A DNA stretch of 64,000 nucleotides from Hoplostethus atlanticus (taxonomy: Eukaryota; Chordata; Actinopteri; Trachichthyiformes; Trachichthyidae): contig JAXDDX010000001.1 in assembly GCA_034670405.1 (NCBI GenBank), positions 14,652,001 to 14,716,000 on the forward strand. Direction: 5' to 3'. How positions within the stretch are numbered: position 1 is the stretch's first letter; each line of letters opens with the position of its first letter. The translations under genes and the position numbers were made by a program. The notes beneath the pieces were generated by a model. The model made no database searches, had not been told where the DNA came from, and worked only from the letters and a program-made list of their open reading frames with translations. Of this stretch, positions 1 to 12,600 are shown in pieces.

Positions 1-716
1 ATATCTGTTTGAAGTTGAAGCTAAAAATGACAAAAAAAAAGTCCAAAGATGAGAGGAAAGCGTGACAACTTTATCAAGGGACACTGATGAGAACCAGACA
101 GATAGAAGGCTGGTGCATGAGAAATAGCAGACAAACATGAAAGCCAGTGCCTCCAAAAAGCCAAATATGACACCTGGACAATATAGAAAAACCAACAAAT
201 CTGGGCACTATATACAGTTTGTGAAACCCTTTTGAATTACCTGCATAAGTGGCTCCTAAAATAGAATAAAATAGTCAGATATATATTCATTTAAGTCATA
301 ACAATAGATGAACACAATCTGATTTACAAATAGTAGAAGAGATGTCCTTTTTATTGAACATATTGTTCAAACATTAACAGACTGCTCTTGCTGTGATCTC
401 TGCTGGATGCCCACTCCTAGGGAGAGTAGCAATGGCACAATATACAATCTGTCTGACTGTAGACTGATGGAGGCCCAGGTTTTTGGAAATGCTTTTGCTG
501 CCTTTTCCAGCCTTATGAGCCTCAACAACTCTTCTTCGGACGTCCTCTGAAATTTCTTTTGACTGGGTCATATTCCACTTCAACACATCTCTCTTTTTTT
601 TTTGGAGAGCAGACTCCTGTTGGTAAGCAAACTTTGAGGTTTTTTATATGACATGACACCTCTAACCCACACCTGAAAGTCTGTACTGTAGCAGAGTGTG
701 TCTGTGTGTGACCTAC
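1..716. other. topoisomerase intron at the left edge, with Tc1 remnant
   Basis: This intron lies downstream (minus-strand sense) of the last visible exon. It holds the Tc1-like remnant at about 209-586. Positions 1-208 are AT-rich with no feature I recognise; in particular the next topoisomerase exon (expected to contain the active-site His) is not found here. Confidence 0.6.
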
Positions 717-1622
717 TGTTGGTGAGCCCTGTGAGCTGCTGCTGTAGGGTGATCGAGGCGTTGTATGTCCTGAAGACCTTGGCTGTCAGACCTGGCATCA
801 GGGAACTCAAGTGCTTATTCAACATGCTTGTCTGCATTGGGGAAGGATGAAGGAAATAGACAGTCAGTACAACAGATTTCTAGACATGCACACCAGCACT
901 AGGTGGCACTGTAGCATCGCACCACTGTAGGACTTAAACCCCAAGCCACCTGTAATCTACCGTAACAAATAAAACATAAAATACCATCCCTGCCTTCATT
1001 ATCATCATCATCATCCATTAGAGCAGGGAGATTTAAAAAAGGTCACAGAATTATTTCCCCTCTAACAGTTTCTATAGGTATTAGTACAAGTTGGAGCTGT
1101 CATAAGCAGGAGTTAAGACAGCCGTTTGTGGCTGTCTTAACGGCTGCAGCTTCCAAACAAGGTCTAAGACATGAAACAGAGTTAACACTGTAAGGGCAAA
1201 GGGCTGTGGGGAATGGAAAACAAACATGTCTGCTTAGTGTACACATATCGATACGAGGTGCAAACACATGGGACACAGACACAGGGGCACGTATCGCTGC
1301 AGATGGATGGAAAAGGTAATCTATACGAGTTTACCAGTGGCCTTACAGCTCTGGTAAAACAAGTAACGATGAAGATTACTTAGAGTAGGACCAGGATACA
1401 CCTGCCCAGGGCCACAGACTGGTGTGTGTATGTCTCCTCTCCTCTCTGGAGCACATTAGAAGCAGGGTGACGTGTGTGTGTATATATGCATGCAGACACA
1501 CACACACACACACACGTCAGCCTTCCTAACGAGCTACCCTGCTCTGCCCGTTCAATGCTAATGAAAATGTCTGCAAGTCTGAGGGGAAAATGTGAGAGCG
1601 CTTACCCCTCCATCTCCCTTGA

Positions 1623-1668
<46 letters not shown>

Positions 1669-4600
1669 ATGCCATCAGTGTCATCTCCCAAGGCATTATT
1701 ACAACAATGTCATTGCTGCAGCTCTAATTTCCTATCTCTAGTAAGGGATGCTCTGTACTGGATTCCCTCATTAATATACTGCCAATTTGTGGTGATGGCA
1801 ACTAATGCCGGTGGAAAAATGTTGACTGCTGCCATCATGAACTGTCACTGCAATGATCTGCTTCACGCCTTCATTGAGTCCATTTGCGAGTTCTCCGCAT
1901 CAATCCCCTGGAAAAAAAACATCCCTTCTAGTAGATGGTGGAAATATAATGAAATCTAAAGAAAGCAGCTCATAGTGATTAAGGAAAAAGGAACAGGCGG
2001 TGTTATTAATTATATTTGACTAAAGCCCCATTCGGATGAGATTAGTTTTACAGGGCAACGTGGATAAGAAAATATTTGCATGGCTCCTCGGTAATTCTAA
2101 TTGTCGGACGTACACGGATACACACGCACACACACGCACGCACACACACACACACACACACATCACTTGCGAGCCGATAGCGCGTGGGATGTAGGAACCA
2201 AACTGTCAACTGCAAAAGGCAATGTTGATTATTTCTACCTGTAAACTACCATAACTAACCAGTAGGCCTGTATAAGCCTCATCACCACAGACATGCAGTC
2301 GTGTGATGTGTTCAGATGCTCTCCCAATAGGAGCGTATGATTGTGGTGATGATGAGTGTCGTGGAGCGCTTCCATCTTCCTATAGGCTAAAAAGTATTGC
2401 GCACAATTAGAGATCACCGCCATCAGGAGGTACGTAGCAGCATGTCGAGACTTCTTGTTCTGAACAGCCTGCGAGCTCAAATTACCAAGACGTCTCATCG
2501 GCCCCGTCACTCAGTGTGCATGTGTGTGTGTGAGCATGCGCAGTCAGACCAACATGCAACTGAGTGGATTGATATTAAGGCCCACTTTGCAAAAATAAAA
2601 TCTACTGATGTAATGTTGTGTAGAGTCCGGGTCAAATCAGTCTCAAAATACCCAATATTCTTGTGCACCTCTAGTCCATTATTTTTGCAAAATAAATACA
2701 TAAACAAATAAATATAACTACATTTCTACATTTTGTTGGTTGAGAAACAAGCTACTGCTGCTCATGCAGCGCCCCACAGAAATACGTGCATGTGCATAGA
2801 CACGCGTGAACAATATCGGGAATCAGAAATACAAAGGTCTCCAGGCAGGTCACTTTAGCGCCACATGGCAGGGAAGGGGCTGTTAATGGTGCATGGCTGG
2901 GCAGACTGCCACTTAAGAGCCTCTTTCACACCTTTTCCTTTACCCTTAACCTCTTCCGTCCCCCTTGTTCACTTCCATCTCTAATCAACACCTTCGACGT
3001 CCTCCTTCCCCCTGACCTGCTGACGCTGACAGGCACTTACCACTCATCTTCTACCCTTCTCCCCATTTCCACATCTTCCTCCTCCTCGTCTCCACCGTAC
3101 AGAGCATGGCTGTCACTTAAGGCCTTCAACTTATCCCTCCATCTTCGCTTCCTTTCTCCCCACCCCCCACGCCCCAACACCTCTTCCACCTTCTGCCTTC
3201 TTTCATTCATCGCCCACCTTCTCGTTCTAACCTCCCCTTACCTGAACTGGCTGTCACCGCTCCCGCCCACTTGTCCACCCCCCCCCCTCTCTCTCTCAGT
3301 GACCTGGCCTTTCCAGGTGTCAATCAGGCCTGCCCACAGCAGCCATTACCATTCCACCTCCAACACACCCTGACATTTCCTGACGCACTGGAGGGCAGAG
3401 AGCAGAGGCACTGCACTCCCTCCTTCAAATCGCTCCATCTCTCCCCTTTCCTGCCTCACATCACATCTTCCTTTCCCCACCCATCAATCTTTCCATATCG
3501 TCACCTCGCTTGCTCTCACACCTTCCAGCCTGCTCGCTCTCTTCTTACCTACATCTCGCTCTTTTTCTCCCCCTCTTTCATTAACCCACTCTCCTTTCTG
3601 ATCATTCAGCCATACCATACTGTACGTTCCCCACCTACAACCCTTTGCTGGGCAGATCTCTAGCGTGGCATTTCTCATCAATCAGAGCACTTAACCCTGG
3701 GTCACTAGGCTGTGTGCTGGCAGAATAGACTGGTTTCCACTACAGGAAACCAGGCTACTGACTCGTCTGTCCCTAAATTCTCACAAAACAAAAGTGATTT
3801 TATGTTATGTCGCCTCAACAGAGACTATGTGTTCGCCTGGGAATACTTCCAAATAAACAAACAAAGCTTTTGATCTCGTTTTATAAAGAGTGAGTGCGCC
3901 CTGGCGAGCCCCACTTAGCCCCGTGGTGGAGAAAGTACCTCCTCTGCACGACTGGTGCATTCTTCCTGGCCTCGCTGCCTGCAGCTAGAGGAAGAGGTTG
4001 AGAGGACACTAGATTTTTATGTGCAGTAATCCATCCGCCCAGCATGCTCGCTCTCAATTTTCACTTTCCTAGTTTCATTTTTATCTGCCCAAGTCCATCC
4101 CCTCTCCCTTTTGAAATTTCAGTCTCCTTCCCATATTCTCCCCTTCTCCTCACCTCCATTTCCTCACTTTACCTCTTTTATCTCTCCACACCAATAGCCC
4201 ATCCTCATTCAATCTCATTCTTTGCACCTTACAACCTAGCCCCTGCCTTTGCTTTCCTAACCATAACAAATCTCAGTCACTCTAGGATTTTCTTTTTAAA
4301 ATTAATACTTTTCTGAAAATATCGCGACGATCAGTTCCTTGCACTTTTATCACAACCTTCAAAAAGGTCAGGTACCCTATGTTGACATAGATCACAATTT
4401 TACAAAAGTAAATTAATCAAAAGCACTTGTGAGTAGACTGCAGCTTTCATTTTTACATCAAACCAAAAATAGCTCAAACTGGTTGTCATTTTCCCCCCAC
4501 AGGCTGCTGCAAAACTAATTACAGAAAACCTGTAAAGAGAGCCACTCACATTAAGGCGGTCAAACAGGTCGTCCCCAGGTTGCTTGTTCTCCAGGAATAG

Positions 4601-6608
4601 CTTCAGATTCTTGAAAACCTGGGAGGGAATTAACAAAAAGACAAATGTTATCAAAAGGGTTTCAAATATTTTGCTCACTAGCCAGAATTTGAGTTTGATC
4701 TTGTGGACACTTTGTGTAGATGGAAGCCAAATAATAATAATAACAAGCTAGGGCTCCAAATCTTTTAGTTATAACATCCCTGATTCGGGCACTGCTGTTG
4801 AAGATGAGAAATATTGAGCAGAAGAGGAAATTATTATTCACTTGTTGGTGCTGTAAAATCCTGAGAGGTCAGCAAACAGGCCATTCATTCACATTCATTC
4901 AGTCATTAATCGCAAAGCTTATTGGCCATTTGGCCAGAGGACATCTTTTCCATCCTAATGAGGGCTTGCTCCCTCAAAAAGTCAATACTATACAAAAATG
5001 CTGGGAGCATTTTTTTCTTAACAGCGTTTGCAGATTTTATTCAACTTTCAGTCAGGGCAGCCAGACACTATCCTGTCACGTGTGGTTAGTGGCCTGGATG
5101 GGCCAAGTTGGGGATTGTGGGTGCAACACATCGAAGGTGAAAGTGCAGTTGATTAATCGACAGTGTCACGAGGAAAGCTGGAAAGTGGCAGTAGTATCCT
5201 GCGAGCTAGCTAGCAAGACAGACCTAAAATACCACCTCTACACCTTAGACTTGGCACTGTGGTGTGTGCAAGAGTGTATGTTGCTCCACAATAAAAAAAG
5301 GATTCTATTTCCAGTGTCTAGAGCCTGACTTCATCACTTCTCCATCTCACAGTAGAGCCAGAGGAGAAAGATCAGCACAATTATATCTGACATTTCCAGC
5401 AACTCCTTGGATTTCACAGCCGCTCCCTTCTCCAAACAAACTAGCTAAAATATGCAAGACACCAATTAGTAGCAACAGATGTCTTGCTTTAAAAACACAC
5501 TGACACATACACACACAGATTTGTGTGGCAATTTCTCCTCAGTAAATAAATAATAAAAAAAATAAAAAAAAAGTAAAGAGCAAGTGCTCTCGGAATGAAA
5601 ATGTATATCAGTATCTGTCTGAACGTCTCAGAGAAGCAGTGAAACCAAAGTGAGCTTGCCTAATTGGTTTAGTGATGTGTCAAAAATGAAAAATAAATAA
5701 ATAATAAAACAGCTCTGCAGTCTGTCTGTTGCCATCACAAGCTGTTCAGGCGTGGACAGATGTCCTCACACTGTGGGGCCAGTTGATGAAGTCATTCAAC
5801 ATCTGAACAGTATTCAGATTGAGCGGTGAAGTAGTTCAAGGTTTCGAACAGAGATGATAGACCGAGACACATATCTGACATACTGTTGTACTGACCAGCC
5901 ATCGGCCAAGTGTTCCTGGGGTGGGTAAGACCAAGTAAGGCAAGACAGTATCCATATCGATGGTCCATAATTACCCCATGGTCCAATCCCTGTCTGTCGA
6001 GGAATGTCTGTCACTGCATGACATTTTTTTTTTTTTTTTTTAATAAATCAAATGTATGCATATGGCGCATAGCATGCACTCGCAACAATGTGGTTCACCG
6101 CCTTGCCCATTCTCTCCTACACTATATACAAACATTCAGCAAAAACACAGAACAAATCCCCTAATCATAAAAAAACGATGCATTTGTTAGAATAAAAAGC
6201 TACGTATTAGATTCCATGATGTATTTCCATCCAGAACCTCTGAGTGGGAAGTGAAGGTGTGCAGAGATAAATGGTTGGGCACGTGATGCCGGTGAGCAGA
6301 CATCTTGTATTCCAGTGCGATCCTCCAGAGGTTAGTAATGGAAATTCCCCCATTCCGTTCCTGTTCCATTTTATTCCAAATGACATTTAGCAGCAATCTC
6401 CCCGATTTCCCAGGGAACTGAGGGAGCTTAAATATGCAAGGCACTCATTAATTTTAGCTAATGTGTTGCTTTTGAATACACTCATTTGAATAATTACACC
6501 TTCTGCCAAGAAACAAAACACTTTGGCTGTCAGGTGCTAAACATTTCTCTTTCCATCTCCGAAATAAAAGCTAGCATTGAGTGACACCAGAGGAGGGGTT
6601 GAAAATGT

Positions 6609-6651
<43 letters not shown>

Positions 6652-9600
6652 GCAGACTGAAGACGATAAAACAAAATTGTTCCCAGACTAATTTTGCTGT
6701 TTTCCCATATTGCACCATTGACTGACATGCTCAATATAGTGCACAGTGGCATTTATGAATCAAGGCGTCAACTGACAAGTTGTTGTAACACTTAAATCAC
6801 TTTGTTCTTCTATAACATCCATGTTGAGAACACAAGCCTCTGCCACGTTTCTAGTTTACACTGCTGCCAAAAAACCTTTCTACAATTTCTAAAAACACCA
6901 ATTGACACATTCTAGTTCAATTGACTTCAAGTGGCTACAATTGCATGCAGGGAATAATCTGATTCCTTCCTGGCTTTTAGTTTGATAGAGATTAATTTGG
7001 CTAATATATCTGTACTGTGAGAAAAGAATGCTGTGTAAATATTATAGTTTGCAAACTCAAACATTCTGCAGCATCAGTCATTTGCCCTGTTTGAACTGCT
7101 GCAATATTGCTGCAGTGACATTTCAATGCTACTTTCCTTTCCTCGCTAATATCCGATGCGGAGACCTGAGAGGCAAAAAGGTATGAGTGTAAACACAGAA
7201 AGTAGCTATGAATCTCAACAACAAGCTGAAGTTATGCCGGGCAACAGCTGCAACTTGTGAGCAATCTGGCAATCAGCCTTATTACAATTACAGTCTGTTC
7301 ATGTCAAAACAATCCGTGAACGATGAGACCAACATCACAGCATTCCAGATCTTAATCACAGTATAAGTACTTGTGAACAACACCTTAACTGAACAAACAA
7401 TTCATATTGGGATACAAGCTATTACTATGACCAACATATAAACAACCTGATGGGGGGTAGACAACAATAATGTTTACAGGAGTAACCCAGCTATTGGCCA
7501 GACTCTGGTTAAGGTCTCATGTGGGCTAAGCAGTTTACATTCACCTTTGATACCCTGCAATTGAGTATCCCTGCTGCCATAAATAAACCTGTTAACACAA
7601 TATTTCTGTCTACCTGTGGTTGTCTCGCCCAGATAGAGCGGTCTGCTGGCAAAAAGTGTGAAAATGATGAGAAGAAATGATGACGCCTATAGTAATAGTA
7701 AATATTGCCCTCAGCCATGTTGTTTTGTTGACATCAAAATGTATACATAACACTGCACGAGTCGGAGTTTGTAGCCCCGTTTAATACCGGAGTAAGGTAG
7801 GCATCTTAACTGGTATGAGCTTAAATCGGGTTATTCTAACCAAGTCCGACCCAAGATCAGGTTACTTGATGAACCGGGTTGAGAACAGAATTCACACAGC
7901 CGATGAGAAGACCAGAACGGCAGGGACCAACTGTTGTAACAGACGGACGAATTAAAAACACCCGCAGCAAAGGGAGTCCAATCTATAAAAGTGCCCTGGA
8001 AACATTCTTCCTTTCCCTCTTTCCCTAGGGCTCAATGCATGTCCATGTGTATGCAAGTGAACTTCTCCTCAGGGTTTTTTTGCCAAAGACCCAAAGGGCA
8101 AAAAAAAAACTTGATTACTAGAGTGAAATATATTGGCTTTATATTGCAATCAACACCCCCTGCATGTCCTTTGCGGACGTCCTTTCCTCTTGAGTGGTGA
8201 CAGGAATTGCCTTTGTATTAAACTCTGGGAAGCAATTAGCGGGAAATTTGGATTTTCGGAGCTGTTGTGTCCGTGTGTGTGTGTGTGTTTTTGCGCTACC
8301 TTCTTGATGACGGGGACCTTGTTGTAGTAGCGAATGGAGTCTTTACCCAGGAAGTCGAACTCCACCACACACTCGCTGCCCTCCAGTTGCTCGTGGAGGG
8401 TGATGTGCTCGACGCGCAGCGAGCAGCAGCCCACTGTGTCTGCCGTCTCCCCCTCCTCCTTTTCATTACCCGCTCTCAGCGCCAGCTTTTTAGGTCAGAA
8501 GACACACACACACACACAGACAGAGGACACACACACACCAAATGCACACGTACACACAGCGCACGCAAACACACAGCACATTCACCCCTCCATTCACACA
8601 GCAAACACCCTGAGTCAGCGGACTACTAAATACACACATTTAGTAACACTAATTTCATTCAATACAGAGGAAAAAAATTCAATAGAGGAAAATGATTGAG
8701 ATATATTCCATTTTTTTCCCTTAATGTGATCTTCCAGGCAATGGAGACACAGTGCTTTGATTTCCGATATGTTACACATGCACCTGGTACTGGATTTTAG
8801 TATTGGGGAAATCCTCCGATACCAACACCCAGTATTATTCTAGTATTGCCACGTAAACACGTACAACCTGCATCGTGACCACTAATTTAGAGCTTTTGCT
8901 TCAGTAACAAGTCAGCACCCCGACCTTGTCTATGAAGTAGAGGGCCACGGCTCTCTGGCGTGTGCCCATCTGTTTGGACTTGAGGTCGCGGTGGTACTGG
9001 TTGCGGATGCCTTCCACGCAGGACTTCAGTTTCCGAGCGATCTCGTACTTCTCCCAGTCCTTCTCTCCCTTCATTTAGAGGACACACGGGAGGGGAGGGA
9101 AGGAGAGAGGGTGGTGGCCACAGAGCCAGAACAAGAGCGAGAAAGAGTGGTAGAGAGAGAGATAAGGAGCGAGAGTGGGAGACATGGAAAGAGAAAAGAG
9201 TGAGGAAGGGGAGAGAGTGGGAGAGTGAATGTGAAAAAGAGGATTCAAATATAAAATGTGTCTTGGAAAAAAAATAACAGAAAAAAAAAAAAATAACCTT
9301 TCAGTTGAGAATGTTGTTTATGGTAAAATCACTGTAACCAAAAGTTGTTTTCAATTTCCAATTATTTCAGAAGATCTTGTACATTATCTTGTGATAATCT
9401 CAGCCAGAGCTGTAGAGCCATTATAGGACTCCCACAGTTTAAACACAATGTCTTCAACCTCAGTTATTAGGTTCATTGCACATAATGAAGACGCATGCGG
9501 AGAAGTGTTGTTCGCCATACAACACAGGTCCAACGTCCAAGGCCAGCTGTTTCATGAAGCCATCTGTGTTAAGAGCGACTGTAATTAAGTCAGTGATATA

Positions 9601-12600
9601 TTCTAAAAGTGCTCTCACCGACCCAAAAACACATTTGCAAAACTAATTGGCTAAGTACTGGGATTGTTGACGAATGGAAAAATCTGGTCGTTTTGTTTGT
9701 CAGAGGCAGAGGAATTGCAATGCTGAATTGAATTTCCCATTACCTAACTTCTGCTCTGGTGGAAGATAAGAAATAATATTGGAGAGAGGTATTCACTCAC
9801 ACACACACACACAAAATGGTGATACTAAATACTAAATGTTGCTCCATGTAAACAATTACTGAAGTTGTGCAGACAAAATAAGGCTCATAAAAAAATTAGA
9901 TACACAAGAGACAACAGAGGAGTAAATGAGTGGCTGACACACAGGCATCAATAACAAGTACTAATCAGCGACAACGGTGCTGGGGTGACAAACTCTGTGA
10001 CTCTGGTGTATTACTAAATAAAACATTGCCTGCTTGAATGGAAATGCAGCTAGAGGCCACTGGACTGAATGCTATTAAAAAGGCTGTAAACCCTCTGAAT
10101 TCCCCCCAGATGCTGAAGCACTAAAGTGAAAGGTTAACAGGAGTCTTTAATTGTGATCAGCTGACGAGGAGAGGAGTGCTTAGTGGAATACAGGGTTTCC
10201 CTGAAGGACGGGCTGAAAAGAGACAGAATGCAGAGTCTCTGCAGACGGCTCAGGATAGTACCAATAAAACACTGCTCTGTTACGAACTAGCTTCTGAGCA
10301 AAAGAAACCAGTCTCTAATCTGGTTTCCTTATTGCAAAGACCCTCGGAGTCAGTCTGAATGAGAACTGACAAAAAAAATAAGTAATTGTTCAACGTGAAT
10401 TTGTTACCTCTGTCACCCGCTGACATTAAGTGCTATTGTTTATACAGCCTAAATGTAAACACACGTTCTTGACACTGAGCACGAGGTGTCCATAGTGTTT
10501 AGATCGGTACGTCTACAGTGACATACAAGAGGCACTTAAACTGCGTAATGTCCCGCCATTGTCAACATACCCTTCTTCACATAACACACGGGTGGTATTA
10601 ATATGAACTCCGAATCTTAAAGCATTAAAGAGTTCTAGGGGTGCTTGTGGTGTAAATATGAAGTTTCTATCATGTGTTGTTCTTGAGTTATCCACACACA
10701 GACACAAGACGGCACCATGACAACATGATGTCCCGCATACCATGGTAGCGGGACACAAAAAGTTACCTTGAGTTTGGAGTTGGCATTGAGCATGATGTAT
10801 TTAATGGAGCCCTGGATGTTCTCAGTCCAGCTGGCCAGCCATGTCACGGTGTTGTCATGCCGGACGTCCTTCCAGTGGTGACCGGCTGGCGGCACCGGGA
10901 CACAGGATTCCCTGTCGGGGTGTGTGCAGTGACAGGCGAGAGTACGGCAAGAGTTGACTTCAGTTACACCACATTTTGATTGATGTCCGCATCGGGTGTG
11001 TCAGTACAAGCCTTCATCAGAGGATTATCATCATCAAACTGCTATAGATATGGATAAAAATATAGACCAGGGGATTTGAAAGGTCTGGAATCATAGGAAT
11101 AAATGAAACCGCATGTATTTTTCTTGTCGTATGTCGAGACTGAACCATGTCATTAACATTGACATTGACTTTGCTTTCTGCGGCTACTTTATGGATATGG
11201 TTCGTCAGATACAAAGAAACACAGTATGCTGTGAAGGAGTGAGTGATTTCGCTATAATTCCAGACGTTTGGACACCCTGTACTCACTTGCTGCAGTTGAT
11301 GATGACCTCCTCTGGTTGGATCCTTTTCTTCAGCATGCCCTGTTTGGGATGCTCACCCCTACCTCGGAACAGCCCCGGAGGCTCAATCTTAAAGTTGCCG
11401 ATACGCTCCTTGTGGTGGTCCAGCAGACAGAAGCCATACTCATCCACTATCTTCTGGTTGACCTCTTTCAGAGCCTGCAGCACGGGGGGAAATAACAGTT
11501 TACGGCAAATAAGCAGCTGAGGATGAAAGATGGTCAAGGGTAAACCACCCAGAACCCAGATGAACTACAATGACCTTCTTTCAATACAAACAGGAAGAAA
11601 TGTACTCTAGGATATGGAAGTGCACAAAAGAACAGGATGTGAATACACAGAACAGGGAAAAAAAAATAAATAAAAAAAAAAAAGAGCCTGAACCTCACCA
11701 GTTTCTCCTCCTTGCTCATGTTTTTCCTGGCCTCCACCTTGGCCTTATGCATGGCGTGGATCTCTCCGAAGTCACATTTGTCAAGATTGTGAATCAGCAG
11801 CCTCTCCTCGTTGGTCATTTCCTGGGACAGGGACAAACGGAGGGGTTAGGCCAGAGTGTTATCTCGTCTTGAATCTGGAATGACCTGAAGTTCAAGAGTT
11901 TTATCGGCCTATTGCGGTCGTAGGGCATTTGCTATATAAATCCCAAACTTGTTTCCAGCTGGAACTATCTATGTACAGTATCTATACACAATAGCTCACC
12001 TTCTATACACTTCAGATCTTTTTTTTTTAGCATGCTGATCATTGCATGAGAATCTTATGAGAATTAGTTTCATTGGCAAGTCTGTATTGCACATTGCAAC
12101 ATTAAACATAGCACAAAACAGAAATTAGAAAATTAGAGGGGGTGGGGGGTGGGAGGGGTAGTAATTGCATCAAATCTGGGATATCACTTGATATCATGCT
12201 GACATCCAATCTGGTGTGCCCATTTTATTCTACTTGTCTTAGGATGCATTGCGTCAAAGTAGCTAATAATGTACAACTTTTCAATCCACACCCATCAACA
12301 GCTCACACAAACTTCCGATGGGGAACAACACATACATGTAGTATCATATAAACTACATGACACGAGCATGATCAGAACAGATCAGTCAATGACCTTTGGT
12401 TGAGGTTTAATTACTCTGTGGAGAGGGCAGAAAAAGAAGAAAAGGGTTGTGGGTGTGAAGAAACAGAGTATGGATCATTTCCTCCTCAGCAGGCCACTGC
12501 CGAGTGAGCTAGCCAAACAGGCTTGACACAGCAGTGCATTTAAGGCCGCAGTGGCAGAGCAGCTGAGTTTCCACTCTAATTGTCGACTTTCTGAAGTTAT

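Larger units (their letters stand above)
832..4549. other. topoisomerase intron: microsatellites and long pyrimidine tracts
   Basis: 3.7 kb without recognisable exons. It contains a perfect 12-bp hairpin (1,112-1,141), several CA/GT arrays (about 1,498-1,516, 1,625-1,665, 2,120-2,162) and strongly pyrimidine-biased stretches at about 2,930-3,660 and 4,040-4,260. Reading frames inside these tracts are composition artefacts. Confidence 0.6.

Noticed and set aside
1474..1959. 161-codon plus-strand frame
   Set aside because: It contains a translated (GT)n array and has no domain; it is antisense to the host gene's intron.
4798..5328. 176-codon plus-strand frame in a topoisomerase intron
   Set aside because: No recognisable domain, no splice context, and unremarkable composition; a chance frame is the simplest reading.
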